From the NCBI RefSeq assembly GCF_000005505.3, contig NC_016135.3, forward strand, positions 12,060,613 to 12,124,612: a stretch of DNA of 64,000 nt, in the 5' to 3' direction. The position numbers and the translations under genes are program-made. Positions within the stretch are counted from its first letter, which is position 1. Every line of letters begins with the position of its first letter. The notes beneath the pieces were generated by a model. It had not been told where the DNA came from. It saw only the letters and a list, made by a program, of their open reading frames with translations, and searched no databases. The DNA is from Brachypodium distachyon. Its lineage: Eukaryota > Streptophyta > Magnoliopsida > Poales > Poaceae. Below, one piece after another: positions 32,930-45,465 of the stretch.

Positions 32930-33000
32930 CTTACACCCCTTAGCCATCATGCCGAACAGGGAGTATCGAAATGCAGGAGAGGAGAATCATGAGATAACTA
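32930..33000 (-). pseudogene. F-box copy D, 5' end beyond the CACTA element
   Basis: The minus strand encodes MMAKGCK, matching the start of copy B (KGCKNKRGA), and then meets the CACTA end. With one CTT removed, the reading continues directly at 20516. Upstream sequence (GATTCTCCTCTCCTGCAT) is shared with copy A. Confidence 0.78.
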
Positions 33001-33234
33001 AGCAAAGGAAGGAAAGGAAAACTCGTAGGGAGTCTAAGAAATCTAGAGTTTCAGACCACACAGTGGAAGATAGTCAACAACTTCTGCTGCCAGAAGCTGC
33101 GAGGCAGACAAAAGACTACTCCGATGGCACAACTAACTAGCATGAAAAATGGTCGATATATGGCCTCATGAAAATGCGATGTCCTTCTAGACAAGAAAAA
33201 TGCAGTATCACAGCTAGTGTCATGCTATCTTGAA

Positions 33235-33470
33235 TACTGCAGGATTCAAACGATGTTTGATTGTGTATAGGAAAAACATAAGATTCTTTCCAAGAGGTTG
33301 GAGTTGATGAAAATTTTCCTATGCAATCTAATGGAAATAAATCCTAAGGAATTTTTTTTGTGGTTCGCAATCCTTAGAATGAAAGGACGAGGTATGAAAA
33401 TCCAGAGGATTAGAATCCTCCAAAGTCCTTTGGAAATCCTTTGAATCAAACAAGTCCTGAATGGGCTTCC
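33235..33470. repeat. MITE-like repeat upstream of F-box copy D
   Basis: It carries AGATTCTTTCCAAGAGGTTG, AGGATTAGAATCCTCCAAAG and CCTTTGAATCAAACAAGTCC, related to the copies at 10770 and 11900. Confidence 0.5.
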
Positions 33471-33479
33471 AATTAGTTC

Positions 33480-36400
33480 TCATTTAACATTTTTTTTCCT
33501 TGAGGCAGAAGGGGCAATGGTACACCAAGAACAGAGGCCTCAGAAGAATGATTTGATGCTGATCCGCGAACAACCTTCGCTAGGTGGTGGAAAAAATGAG
33601 AGTTTTCACCAAGATGCAACGACCGACGACATCAGATCGCAGCGGTAGAGGCGAGAGGGGACCACACCAATTAAGAAAGAAAACAACTTTGGAGATCGGT
33701 TAGGGTTCCTTTAACTAACATCTACTTCGTTCCCCTCCATGGCCCATTAGCATCAAAAGTATGGAACCTCTTTGTGATTCGGATATGGATTGTTGGGAAA
33801 CATAAATTTTCAAACACTAATAAAAAGGAATTTTGGCTATGGATATGATAGTCGTAACATGCATTTGCAAATGTAATAAAATGAATCAAACCTATCATCC
33901 ATCAATGGTACCTGCTTATGCACTATGCAGTTCATACATGAAATCTTTTAGCTCTAGAATTAATGACGTGAAACAGTTAAGTTTAAGTAAATAATTGCAG
34001 ATCGAACTAACGCAACAAGAAAATAATATGAATTTAATCCACAATTAGAAAGCTATATATGCATTTGCAACAAACCTCTTTCATGTCCTCCACCAGATTT
34101 TTCAATGCTTCCACACCTTAAGCAATGATGACGCCCAAACCTTCATTGCATGCATCACATTTGACAAGATAATTAGTACTCCAACCTGGAATTAGCAACT
34201 CAACCAAGCATACTATTTCCGGAAAAATGCTACCACTGTAAGTGTATGACACAATCCATTTGATCTGTAAGCTCATAAATGCATTTTTTTTTTCAAAAAG
34301 AATACCTGTCTGGGACATGCAGAATAACCTTCCTGTTGAATTCGATGGTACCTTGTATTTTATCCTAACGTGCTGCGATTATTAGCTGATTTGGAGGTAG
34401 TCTCCCATCAAAAGTATTATTTGCATTTAGTAGATGCACGATAAATCAAATTAGTTCAATATCCCGGATGGAACAAAACCCACTGGTTTACACAAAAGAG
34501 TAGATATGATTTTACACAACAAAATGAAGAACTGAATAATTATTTTATGTTCGGTATCAAAGATGAGACAGGATACCATTTGAAAATCATAGACATTCAT
34601 AGGGAAACATGAAGAATCCAGCTTCACCTCTAGCCGGCACCCTGAAAAATGCTTTCGTCGCCTTTCTTAAAATGTATTGTTATTATCTACTAGTACCAAC
34701 CATGACTAGTACATCAACCCTGACGTTTGTGTTTTGTGTCGAGCAATGCCTCTGCCTCATACCGCCATCTTAAGAATTTTGTTATCAGTTTATTGCTTAA
34801 CGTCCCTGTTTTTGCCCAAGTGGAGTCATGTGTACGCATACCAATCCTAACTGATCTTTCTTTTTTTGGAAGGAATCGAATGATCTGAACTTCCTAAAAA
34901 CTTCAGAAAGATTGCAAATAACCCACACCCTCTCAAAATATTAGCAACCTGGGTACCTTTCCTTGCACCAACAATATACAGAAAAGGGACCACAATGTTA
35001 CAGTGGATAATTTCTGATCAATAATCATCTTCCATTGTGTCTATACATGAAAAGCTTTCTAATGCGATAGCATTAATCGTTCAATTCAAAATATGGGTAA
35101 AGTTAATATTTGTCTAAATTCAATGAAGATGCCCATAAATGAGCTGGCATAGCACAAGAATGAAATAAACGGTATTCTAAATTCTTGCTGTGAAGAGTAT
35201 TTTAACCTTAAGAGAAATGCAAGTAGTCTTTTGATACAACTTGAGTATGCAGCAAAATTTGCAAATCAGACACATCTATCATCACTAAGTCATAGATTTT
35301 TTGGATAATCTCCTGAAGTGGCAGCATAAATCATTGAACTCATGCTCTCCTAGAACATATATTTTGAAGGAAACATGACAGTGTTCAGACCGGTAACAGC
35401 ATCCTGGCGGTTAGTCCGGCAAAGGGGAAACATTGTTGCCGAGTTTTATCGAAAAACTAATGAAGGAAAGTTTGCAAACTAAGCAGAGAAATAAATGCCA
35501 CCACTCCAGAAATAAAGATTAGAGATAGAAACAACACCATGGCAAGGCGCACATTTTAGTCACCATCAGTGGTTGAAGCTGAGTCTGGCGCTGGAGTAGA
35601 TCGAACCAGCTGCTCCGGGAGCCTCCCGAAATTGAAGCCTTAAAGTCACAATAAGTTAGGTTTCGTGATCTCCTAGTCGGTATTTAACATGCATCTTGAC
35701 AAAAATTTCTTCATAATCCGGAATAAAGCCAAAAAATCTGATTGCAGGTCAACAGCTAGCCAAGCATCAAGTGTGTTTCAGGCTTAGTCAGTAGGGGAGA
35801 TGGTAGCATGGCTATCAAATCCTGTTGAGAAGAGCAAAATAATGAGGCACCACTATCTAGAAAGAAGTGCAGGACCATTATATCCTTCCTGGATGGATGA
35901 GAAGTGATACATTTTTTGATCTCTCACTAGAGTCTGAAGTTCAAATTGTTACAACAGAAAAAAAGCACAATAATTGGAGATTCCGAGTAAAAGAAATGGG
36001 AGAAAAAAAATGCGATTGAAGATGAGAACAGTTATAATTTCAACCAGTAATTAATCCATGATCAAAGAAAAAAAGGGGAATCAAACCCACCAAATGGTTT
36101 TGCATGGATGACTACAGCATTATAGGCACTGTGAGTCAATGACAATTTACGCCAGCTCTTGTAGACTTGTAGTGTGCCACCAGCAACTACAGATTAACTA
36201 GAAGAACTCCATCAGCTTGCAATCCATCTCTATTAAAGGATGATGGACGTTCAATATGTATGGATTGGTAAAGGGTGTGTGTGTCATACACCCTAGTTGA
36301 TGTTGACATCTGAGAATGTAGAAGTTAGAAGTTCTTTGTTTCAGAAAGGAAACAACTCAGAAATTGCATTACACAAGACATATGAAGTTGATACAATACT

Positions 36401-37820
36401 TGAAATAACAAAAGGCAACTGCGAAAGCAACAATAGCGAGTTGGATCGGTAGCAGCTAGCAAGGGCATAGAACTTAAAGTTAATTATAGTCTTGCAGATG
36501 GACTTCACACAATACTTGAAATAACAGAAGGATATCCTGATCGGTATTAATTTAGTGACAAATTCAAAAAAGAAAGAGAACACATGAATTGTGCTAGGAC
36601 CACGAAAGAAGGAAACATAAACAATAATGATACGACAAGAACAACAAATGTGCTCTATCAAAAGTCATTATAACCTCTCAAAAATAAAGTTATCACAAGA
36701 TGGAACTAATGCAAATGAATGCACCGCCAGCCTTCACATGTACATCATCAATGATCTTAACTACCCCCTATACATGGATACATATATATACAGACTACCC
36801 CATCATCACTTGAGTCGATCAAATAAGTTTCGTCACATGTTAATCCACCACACTTCACATTTTGAAGCCACGGCTATTTGTTTTGAAAATTTTAACTATG
36901 TTAAATAGGTGGGGGACATATCCACGTGACACTGCTACATATATCAGTTTAAATTATCGCTACTAGAATGACATTGAGAATAAATATATATGAATAGGAG
37001 ACACCGGGAAAAAATGAAATGCAAGTCTTTCAGAGTCAGCTATGCATCTCAAAAAGTATTGCGAACAGCCGCAAATTTACATCCTTGGGGACTAGATTGC
37101 AACTGCCCACTGGCTCATCCTCAGCACATGAACAAACGTTCATATTTGCAGCTTAGCAGCTCTATTGCAAGCTCCATGAGGATTTGTTTTATGTCGGAGT
37201 AGGAAAATGAACCTGGTTAGGGTTTATAAAAACATGGAAACCCATCTTGATTTGATTGAATACATCTGTCCTCTACGTCAGTGAATCGGTCAAGAAGAAT
37301 TTAGCACCTTATAAAGGATTGGTCCAGCGAGTAGAGTTGACTGATAGATGCGGCTGTGTCTACAGGCTGGGGAGGGGTAGGCCCAGAGTGGACACGAGCC
37401 GAGGTCGGCGTCGACGATCCTGCTCGGTCCGAGGCTGCCGGCGAGATGCGCGGAGCCAGGGGCGAAATCAGCGGCCGACGGCGGGCACGCCGAGATCGGG
37501 AACGAGATGTGCATGTGAAGGCTGCCGGCTCGGGGCAGCAGGAGCGGCGGCCCCTGCGGAACAGCGGAAGGGACGAGAAATGCGAGGACGAGATGCGAAT
37601 TGTTTTTGTTTTTTTTTTTGAGAAAAGGAAGAGATGCGACTATGCGAGGAAGGCTGGAACTGGTCTGGAAGAGACGTGGCTGCCGGAGGGCCAGGACGAG
37701 CGATGTTGGGCTGCGGCCTGCACAAAATTGCACAATTGCCTATTGGGCTTCCAGCGAATTCAGCTCGCCGGCACAAAATTGCTCGATGGGCACGTAGTTT
37801 TCGATGACAAGAACTCACCA
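33480..37820. other. AT-rich region with no clear gene
   Basis: Only short open frames are present. 36940-37130 is similar to 5390-5660. 37340-37600 is a GC-rich patch with open frames on both strands and no known motif. An exon-like frame lies at 34118-34285 on the minus strand (separate entry). Confidence 0.45.
34118..34285 (-). other. Exon-like minus-strand frame, not recognised
   Basis: After a splice-like TTACAG the frame reads IKWIVSYTYSGSIFPEIV, LLIPGWSTNYLVK and CDACNEGLGVIIA, then a stop and, in the same frame, GVEALKNLVEDMKE. Composition and a run of codons before and after the stop look protein-coding. I do not recognise the family. Confidence 0.3.
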
Positions 37821-37832
37821 TCACTGACTCGG
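37821..37832. repeat. Target-site duplication of the LINE, 3' side
   Basis: TCACTGACTCGG lies directly outside the poly(T) tract. TCACTGACTGG lies at 44249-44259 directly outside the other end, differing by one inserted C. Confidence 0.75.
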
Positions 37833-37940
37833 TTTTTTTTTTTTGAAACGGGACAAATTCAATTACTAAGAAATGAGTGCCGTATTACAAAACTGTCGAG
37901 TTACATCCTGCTCCAGAACAGGGGGCAGGCCAACTGACAA

Positions 37941-40900
37941 TCACGTCGAACAAGAATCTCTAGCGACCTGAGCCAGGCAATGTGCCACCGTATTGTCGAC
38001 TCTAGAGCACCAGAGAAGTTTGTCGTTGCCAAACAACGAAAGTGCATGGCGAACCTCCTGATAGAGGAAGCATAGGCCAGAACGGTCGTCCACCGATTCC
38101 CGAAGATGCCGGACTAGAGATTGGCAGTCACTCTCCACAATGAGACAAGCATCCTGATGTTCCAAACACGCTCTGAGGCTTGCCAAGCAAGCACTAGTTT
38201 CTGCCTCCAGGGCCGACGAGCAGTTACCCAGAGCACCCCAGGCTGAAGTGATAAACCCTTCCGTTACTGCACCTCAGGGCAGCTCCCCAGTAGGACTCCC
38301 CCGAGGCAGGTAGGAAGCCCGCATCAAAATTCAGCTTCAGGCAACCTTGCTCAGGCGGCTTCCAGCGATCAACCGGACTTGGCCTGGTGTCTAGAGCAGG
38401 TGTGCTGTGACGGTGCACAGACATGGCCAGCTCCTTTGAATCAACCGGGATGTCGAGACACTGGAGCAGCACATCATCATCCCCTTTAATGTTTTCCATT
38501 GCCTGGGAATAGCAGCTGATAAACACAGCAGACTCTTCCACAGGAGCTCTGCCGGATCCGAAAATTGAGTCATTCCTGAGGTCCCAAGCTCTCCACCATA
38601 AGAATAGCAATCTTTGTCTGGTGAGCTCGTTAACAAAATCAAGGAGCACCAGGACCCAATCCTTCCCGGTATATCTGAGCTTTTCTTCCGGCGGGAGCTG
38701 CCAAACCTGTCTCATACGTTGCCGGAGGCCGATTGCTTTGGGGCATTCCATGACAGCGTGAAAAGCATTTTTGTTTCCCTTACCACAGATTCCGCAGGTT
38801 GGCAGCGATTTTTTGATCCTTTTGCTTCTCTCTTCTTGTACAGCCAGGGCATTTGTCGCTAGTCTCCACCCAAACACTCTGACCTTCGGAGGGACTCTGG
38901 CCTTCCAGATTGTGCTCCAGAGCTTCCTCTCTCCACTCGGGCTCGCACTTGAACAGCCCTCCCTTTCCTCAGTCACACAGTCCATTGCAAGCTGGTATGC
39001 AGACCTGACGGTGAAGCTGCCTGTCTTGTCAGGGACCCAAGCCAGCACGTTATCTTGTGGGGTTTCCGGGAGTTTGAGCAACAGGATGGCATCGGCGTCA
39101 TGGGGATAGAAAACATGGCGAATCAGATCCTCATTCCACCGGTGATTAGCTGGATCAATAAGATCGGAGACGCGACGCAGACGTGTCTGCGAGGCCCTTC
39201 CAGAGACTCGGAAGTTCCCTCTCGGAAGCCAGTTATCACGCCAGATATCCACCGATCTCCCATTCCCAATTCTCCACACATACCCTTTCTTAAGCAGGTC
39301 CAGAACGTGGGTTATACCTTGCCAAACAGAGGAGGAAGATCTTATAAAGGCAGTATCAAGGAGATTCCCGTGCGGGAAGTACTTGGACTTGATGAGGCGG
39401 GCGCAGAGGCTGTTAGGTTTTGCAAGGAGCCGCCAAGCTTGTCTTGCAAGTAATGCCTGGTTGAACTTTTGCATGTCCCTGAAACCGACGCCGCCTTGAC
39501 TCTTAGGCCGAGTGAGCTTGTCCGAGGATAACCAAGGAACCTCTCGTCTGTCATGTTCGTCACCCCCCAGAAATTCCTTGTAAGGTGTTCCAACTCTTCG
39601 CACAGCCCATTAGAGAGCTTAAAGACACTCATGTAGTACGTCGGTAAGGACTGAATCACTGATTTGATGAGCACTTCCTTTCCCCCCGCTGACAAGTACT
39701 TTTCTGCCTAGTCGTTCATTCGCTTAGTTGCCCTGTCTTTATCGTTTGGAAAGAGCCATTCTTCAGTCTACCTTCGGGAACCGGGAGCCCCAAATATTTC
39801 TTGTCAAAAGTGGTAGAGGAAATATTCAGGATAGCCGCGATTGCAGCACCATCCTGGGGGCAGCAGTTCTTTCCAAGCAAGAGAGAACACTTGCTCGGGC
39901 TTAGTAGTTGGCCAGTGCCCTCCTCGTACTGGTGAAGAACTTGTTTAATAACCTGTGCTTGATCAGTGGTGGCTTTGAAGAACAGCAAACTGTCATCCGC
40001 GAACAGCAGATGGGATATACCCGGACCATTTCTCACAATCTTCAGTTCCCTTAGAGTAGCCAACTCGATTGCTCTCGAAATCAGACATGAGAGACCATCT
40101 GCAACAAAAAGAAAAAGGAAAGGCGAGAGCGGGTGACCTTGCCTTAGTCCCCTCGATGGCTTGAAACGATCGAGGATGTGGCCGTTAATTCTCACTGCAT
40201 ATTGGACCGAAGTCACACACGTCATAATCCAGGAGATCCATCTCTCATTGAAACCCAACTTCCGAAGCGCAGCCTCCAGGAAAACCCAATCCACCCGGTC
40301 GTAGGTTTTGCAAGGTCGAGCTTGTAGGCACAGAAATTGCCGCTCTCCGAATTTTGCTTCAGTGCATGGATGCATTCGAAGGCAATGATAGCATTATCGG
40401 TTATCATTCTTCCAGGGATAAAAGCACTTTGGGTACCCGAAATGAGCTCTCCAAGGTGGGGGCGAAGTCTATTTACCGGGCATTTTGAGACAACCTTGTA
40501 TATGACATTGCAAAGGGTGATTGGCCGGAAATCCTTTAAGCTCAGAGGATTCTTTATCTTTGGAATCAGCACAATAGTGGCGCCGTTTACCCCCTCAGGC
40601 ATAATTCCAGTGATGAATTTTTTTTTAACGGCTCTTATGATATCCGTCTGCGAAATGCCCCAGTGACGCTGGAAGAAACGGGCATGAAAACCATCGGGCC
40701 CCGGCGCCTTCAGGGGCCCGATCTGGAAAAGGGCGTTGCTAATTTCTTCATCACTGAAGTCCCGGCAGATATCTTGATTAATTTCCTCGTCCACCTTCTG
40801 TTCTAGCAGGTTGACCAGGTAGTCAGGTCTCACATTGTCATACTTGGTGAACAGAGAAGCGAAATAATCAGTCGCCATCGACTCGATTTCGGCGATATCT

Positions 40901-42073
40901 TTTGTGATGGAACCGTCATCCCTCCGAAGGGCAACAATGTTGTTTTTGCTTGCTCTCCAGGAACATTTCTTCTGAAAAAAGGAGGTGTTTCGATCCCCCA
41001 ATTGAATCCAATCAATTCTTGATCTCTGGTGCCATTTCATATCTTCTTTTTCCAACAATTCATCCAATTCCGCCGAGGCTTTCCTACACTGTCTGCGCCC
41101 CTCCACATCATTACGTCTCGCCAGCCGCTTCATAGCCGTTCTCTTCTTCTCGATGTTCTTTTTTAGGGAGCCTATGGAGCAGCTGCTCCATTTGTGCAGA
41201 TGTGACATCACAGCGTTGAGGGTATTGCTAACATCCCCCAGATCGCCGCACTCCGGTGTGAGCTCCAAGCCCTGGTAACTTCATCTGCCAGCTCCACCTC
41301 CCTTTCCCAGTGAGTCTCATACCTTCGCGAGGCCTGCTCCCTTCTGTTCTGCCCGGTTTCAGCTACAGAGACGAGTAACGGGCAATGGTCCGACCTAGAC
41401 GTAACCAAATGTTCAACACCATAAACAGGGAAAATTTGCATCCAAACTGGGCTGGCAACCGCTCGGTCCAGTCTCACTCTTATGCTCTTCTCCCCATCTT
41501 GCTGATTATCATAAGCCCAAGCGCCCCCGAGTAACCCAGATCGTGGAGATCACAGGCTGACAGAACATCTCTAAACTCCCTCATCTGTTTTTCGTTCCTC
41601 TTTCTTCTCGAAAAGTGTTCAGTTTGCCACAAAACTTCATCAAAGTCACCAACAACCATCCAAGGCTCGGTCCTTATCGCATGCAGCCGGCGGAGGAGCT
41701 CCCACATGTGATGCATAAGATGAGCACGGGGCTCGCCATACACAAAGGTGCACCTCCATTTTATTCCGATTGGATCACTGATTATTACATCGATAAAACG
41801 ACTATTGAGTAAAAGTAAATCTACTTGAACATTCTTATCCCAAAACAAAGCTAACCCCCCACCGTTTCCACTCTTGGTGATAGTGATCACATGTTTAAGG
41901 CCCAGCCTCCATTTCAGATTCTCAACAACCTTCGGACGATTGCGAGTCTCTGGCAGGAACAACATCTGAGGTTTATTAGTCTTCACGAGACGCACCAACT
42001 CATGAATTGTGCGGGGTCCCCCAATACCCCGACAGTTCCAGCATAGGAGTTTCATTTCTCCTGACGGGCGCAT
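37941..42073 (-). pseudogene. LINE ORF2: endonuclease, reverse transcriptase, RNase H
   Basis: The endonuclease opens with LLCWNCRGIGG, LFLPETR (PET for the usual QET), GDFDEVLW and SRSDHCPLL. The reverse transcriptase has LKAPGPDGFHARFF, IVLIPKIKNP, FRPITLCNVIYK, AFIPGRMITDN, GLRQGHPLSPFLF and the catalytic FADD motif (HLLFADDSLLFF). The zf-RVT segment has WKARVPPKVRVFGWRLATN and CGICGKG. An RNase H region follows (LKLNFDAGF, VESDCQSL, SRVDNTVAHCLA). Frame changes lie near 41515, 41270, 40312, 39735, 39560 and 38225. The intact protein would nick the target and copy element RNA into it. Confidence 0.9.
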
Positions 42074-42607
42074 TCCTCCGCGTCCGTCAGTTTGCCAGTG
42101 GCCCCAGGGCTGGTCGCCACCTCAAGCTCAAGACCTTCCTGCATGTTCTCTCCTCCTGCTTTGCTCGCCTCAATCCCCAGTCTTGATTTCTTCTGCCTGT
42201 CCACTTCCCCACCTGTGTATTCATCTCCCTCTGCACTGCCTCTCTTGCCCAGAATCTAAGTTTTCCCCTGCATTGCCAGAAGCGCCCGGTTCCTAGAATC
42301 CTTTTCCATCAGGTTCATAACTGCATCATCAGCCAGTACGGGCCTGAACGGAGGCGAGGCCTTACCACTAACGTGCTTCTAATGCCTGCTCTCTCTGACC
42401 CTGGACCACTTGGATTTTTTCTTGTTTGTTTTCTAGGCCACATGAGCAGGAGCCTCCTTCCCAGCCACCTCTTGCTTGTCTTGATTTTTCGCAACAACAG
42501 TGAGCTTCCCCACTGCCGCTGCCACATCCGTTACCGCCGCGATCAGGGGGTCTGTGTGTGTGTGTTCTGCAGAGGTCTTGTCTTGCCCTTGCTCACTCGG
42601 CACGTTG

Positions 42608-44233
42608 TCACAGATCACGAGGGCGCCCCCCTGTCTGGCCCACTGTGGTGTACCTCAGTTTCTTCTTCGCCTTTGTCTGCTCCCCCGGCAGGTAAAAGCT
42701 GCGGTGATCGTACTTCCTGTACGGAGATGCGATCTGGTCCGAGCAAAAACGGACCGTCTTCTTCTCTTCCGGCAAAAGACAGGACCTGGTGTTGTGGCCA
42801 ACGATACCACAATAGAAGCAAAAGCGAGGAATTCTTTCATACTTCACGTCATACCTCGTGGGGAACTTGTCATTCTTGCCCTGGATGCATACGCAGCTCT
42901 CGATCGGCTTGCTGATGTCGTGCTCGATTCGGACGAGGAGGAAGTCATCCCATATCTTGCCGCGGTTGTCCGCGTGCACCATCCTCACGGGGCCCAGGAG
43001 TTCGCCCACCTCCCTACCGGCGACAACGTTCATCATGGGCACCGGGAGGTCAAAAACCCGCACCCAGATGGGCATGGTACGGATTTCCAGGTCGGCGAAC
43101 GACGAAGTGCCGTCGTACGCAACAACGAGCAGAACATCACCGATGTGCATCCACGGCCCACCCGCCAGCACGTGGAGATAGTCGCCCTCCTGCTCGAACT
43201 CGATGATGAAACGGGCGCCGACCAGCTCCTTGTACTCCATATCCCCTCTGAGGTGCCATATCTCCCTCATGCGCTGGAAGAGGCGGAACGAGCTGAAGGT
43301 ACTTGATGTGATGAAGTGGTCGATGATGATCCATTTGCCCGACATCTCCTTGCGCATCTTGTCGAAGTCGACGACGAGGACTTTCGCCGGCCTTGCAATG
43401 AAAGGCCGGCGGTTGGGTGTTTCGTCCTCCGGCGCAGCCCGGATCACTTCACCAGGACGCAGTGGACTGCCCTCCACCACATGCTCCTTCCTCGGGCGGC
43501 GGATGTAGTCCGACACCACATCTCCTGCCGCACTCCCCTGGCTCTCCCCAGCACGTTCACCCTGCCCCGCCATGCTGCAGATCCAGGGAGGTACCGGAGG
43601 AGTGGTGTTGGCGGCGATCTGTGGTGGGAGGTACCGGAGGAATGGTGTTGACGCAGTAGTGCTCTGAACTGTACCGATGATGATCACGAAGGGAACCTTA
43701 AGAAGGCCGAATCTCGCCGTCAGGATGGAAACCAAATCACCAGATTGCAGGAACCTCGCCATCTGAATAGCAGCCGTATCATCGCGATCCGCCATCACCG
43801 CCTGAGAACTGTGCTGTGTTCCCTCCGTCAGAACAGCATGATCCTTCTTCATATAGGGAGCAATCACCGGGGAGGAAAACAAGGGAGATTCCACCGCGGG
43901 CGCCGCAAAGGCCGTGGATCGCCCATTCAGGGGGTGCCTGGTGGCCAGGGGGGAGCGCCCCACCCCGACATCAGCGTAAATCTTCGGTCTTTGTAGGAGA
44001 TCGAGCATTTCCTTACGCAGATCGGCTATCTCCGGCAGGAGATCTGTTCCTGGAGGAAAGATCTTCTCCGGATCCTCGCCTCTCTTCACTCTCTCGTGTG
44101 CCCGACGGCAGACACACCGAAACCTTTCTCTATCGCCAAGTGCGTCCTCATACGGGCTCTTGACCCTGGTGGCCGCCGAAGGGCCAGGCGTCGCCGGCGT
44201 CTTTGCCAGATCCGGAATCTCCGGAGCGCTCAT
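42608..44233 (-). pseudogene. LINE ORF1: DUF4283-like RNA-binding protein with CCHC knuckle
   Basis: The 541-codon frame starts MSAPEIPDLA. After a variable Pro/Arg-rich N-terminus a DUF4283-like domain runs from about residue 290 to 450 (MRKEMSGKWIIIDHF, MREIWHLRGDM, FIIEFEQEGDYLHVLAGGPW, MPIWVRVFDLP), then one zinc knuckle CFYCGIVGHNTRSC near residue 480. A frameshift near the end moves the C-terminal part (DNVPSEQGQDKTSAEHTHTD) to another frame ending at 42433. A 46-base tandem duplication lies inside (about 43583-43660). The protein would coat element RNA. Confidence 0.85.
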
Positions 44234-44712
44234 TTTTGCTGTTTTTTCTCACTGACTGGCTCAGTTTTGATTATCAATTTAGTCACCGTATTTCGGAAAT
44301 CGAAAGTTACGGTGTGTGAACTTGACGAATATGTCATATGCGACCAATGTTTCAATCGGCAAACCTTGAAACACTAATGTTTCAAGTCAAATTCCGTGGC
44401 CAAATCATTAAATTCTGTTTCAAACCTCTATAAAACACATCATTTTCAAATTTGTTGTTTTGATCCGAAATTTTTTCTACCAGCTCGCATATTTGTAAGA
44501 TGAGCCCATACAAAATTTGACGTCCTCTTTTAATTTAAACCAAATTTGAATCCCAATGATTTCTGGATTTTCAAACTTGCTTGAATTTTTTTTAAACTTT
44601 TTCTATAGGTGGGAAACACCATCTTAAACAAACCTTTAATTTTTTATCAAATTCTGAGTTCGTTTGAACTACCAAATAGTTTGTACAAATATGAAAACAT
44701 GTTAGTATAATA

Positions 44713-44828
44713 CTGCTCCTTCCGTCCCATATTAAGTGACTTTCTATTACATGTAACTAGACATATTTTAGTATATAGATGCGTCCATATTTGAATAAAT
44801 TTGAGTCATTTAATATGGGACGGAGGAG
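44713..44828. mobile_element. Stowaway MITE
   Basis: Terminal inverted repeats CTCCTTCCGTCCCATATTAA and, reversed, CTCCTCCGTCCCATATTAAA, flanked by TA at 44711-44712 and 44829-44830. Length and sequence are typical of grass Stowaways. Confidence 0.88.
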
Positions 44829-44830
44829 TA

Positions 44831-45465
44831 CCAAGTAAACGACACATTCCCTCCCCCAACCAGGAACCACGCACCTGCGTCCCACTTGGGTCCGGAAACT
44901 ATCGAGTAACATGGTAGGTGCATACCCGGCTATCGTTGCCGTTATTGCGTCTCGGGATATGCGCTAATTACTCAGATTCCAGTATACCTTTTGCGGGTCC
45001 TACTTTGCTTCCAGCCTGCACGCAATCTGTGATCGGCCTATGCCTCGTAGGCTACTGTTGACGATGGGTCCGAGTTCGACTGGATTCTATGTGAAGCGTG
45101 TTTGTGTAGCGTTGGGTATCAACAGCTTGGAATACGAAGAATCTCACACCGTCTCTTTATATCCAATCAGAGGCACTGGGCCGAGGGGCATCGCTCGCCC
45201 CGGCAAGTGACCTCTCGTATTTCACCTCTACCGCCGCCGCGGTCTCCATCCCCAGTCTCTGCAGGCGAGAATCACCAAGATAGTCCATTGCGGGGAGACG
45301 GGATCCCGGTGATATCCTGCTTCTTTCGACCGCCGGACTGCTGTTCAGGTACGGCTCCCCTGGATCTCCCCTCCGGTAGACGTGATGCGTTCAGTTGTCG
45401 TGTGATGCTTATTCGTAGATCTCTTTATTCAAAGGCGGAGCGCACAAATCCGGCGTGTTGATCAT
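44831..45465. other. Intergenic region with a GC-rich, exon-like patch
   Basis: 45150-45345 is GC-rich with pyrimidine-rich words (CACCTCTACCGCCGCCGCGG) and ends in a donor-like TTCAG/GTACGG. It looks like a 5' UTR or first exon, but no downstream plus-strand exon could be attached. Confidence 0.35.

Larger units (their letters stand above)
37833..44248 (-). mobile_element. L1-type LINE, near full length, decayed
   Basis: The element has two open reading frame regions on the minus strand (ORF1 44233 to 42608 and beyond; ORF2 42073 to 37941), a poly(A) tail seen as Ts at 37833-37844, and an 11-12 base target-site duplication. Endonuclease, reverse transcriptase, zf-RVT and RNase H motifs occur in order, as in plant L1-clade LINEs. 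Only about 15 bases precede the ORF1 start, so the 5' UTR is short or lost. Six or so frame changes in ORF2 make it inactive. Confidence 0.92.

Noticed and set aside
37256..37937. Open frames in the GC-rich patch near 37.4 kb as a gene
   Set aside because: Frames are open on both strands, have no known motif and run into the LINE tail.
43583..43660. Small tandem duplication in LINE ORF1 as a separate repeat locus
   Set aside because: It is a two-copy 46-base duplication within the ORF and needs no separate explanation.
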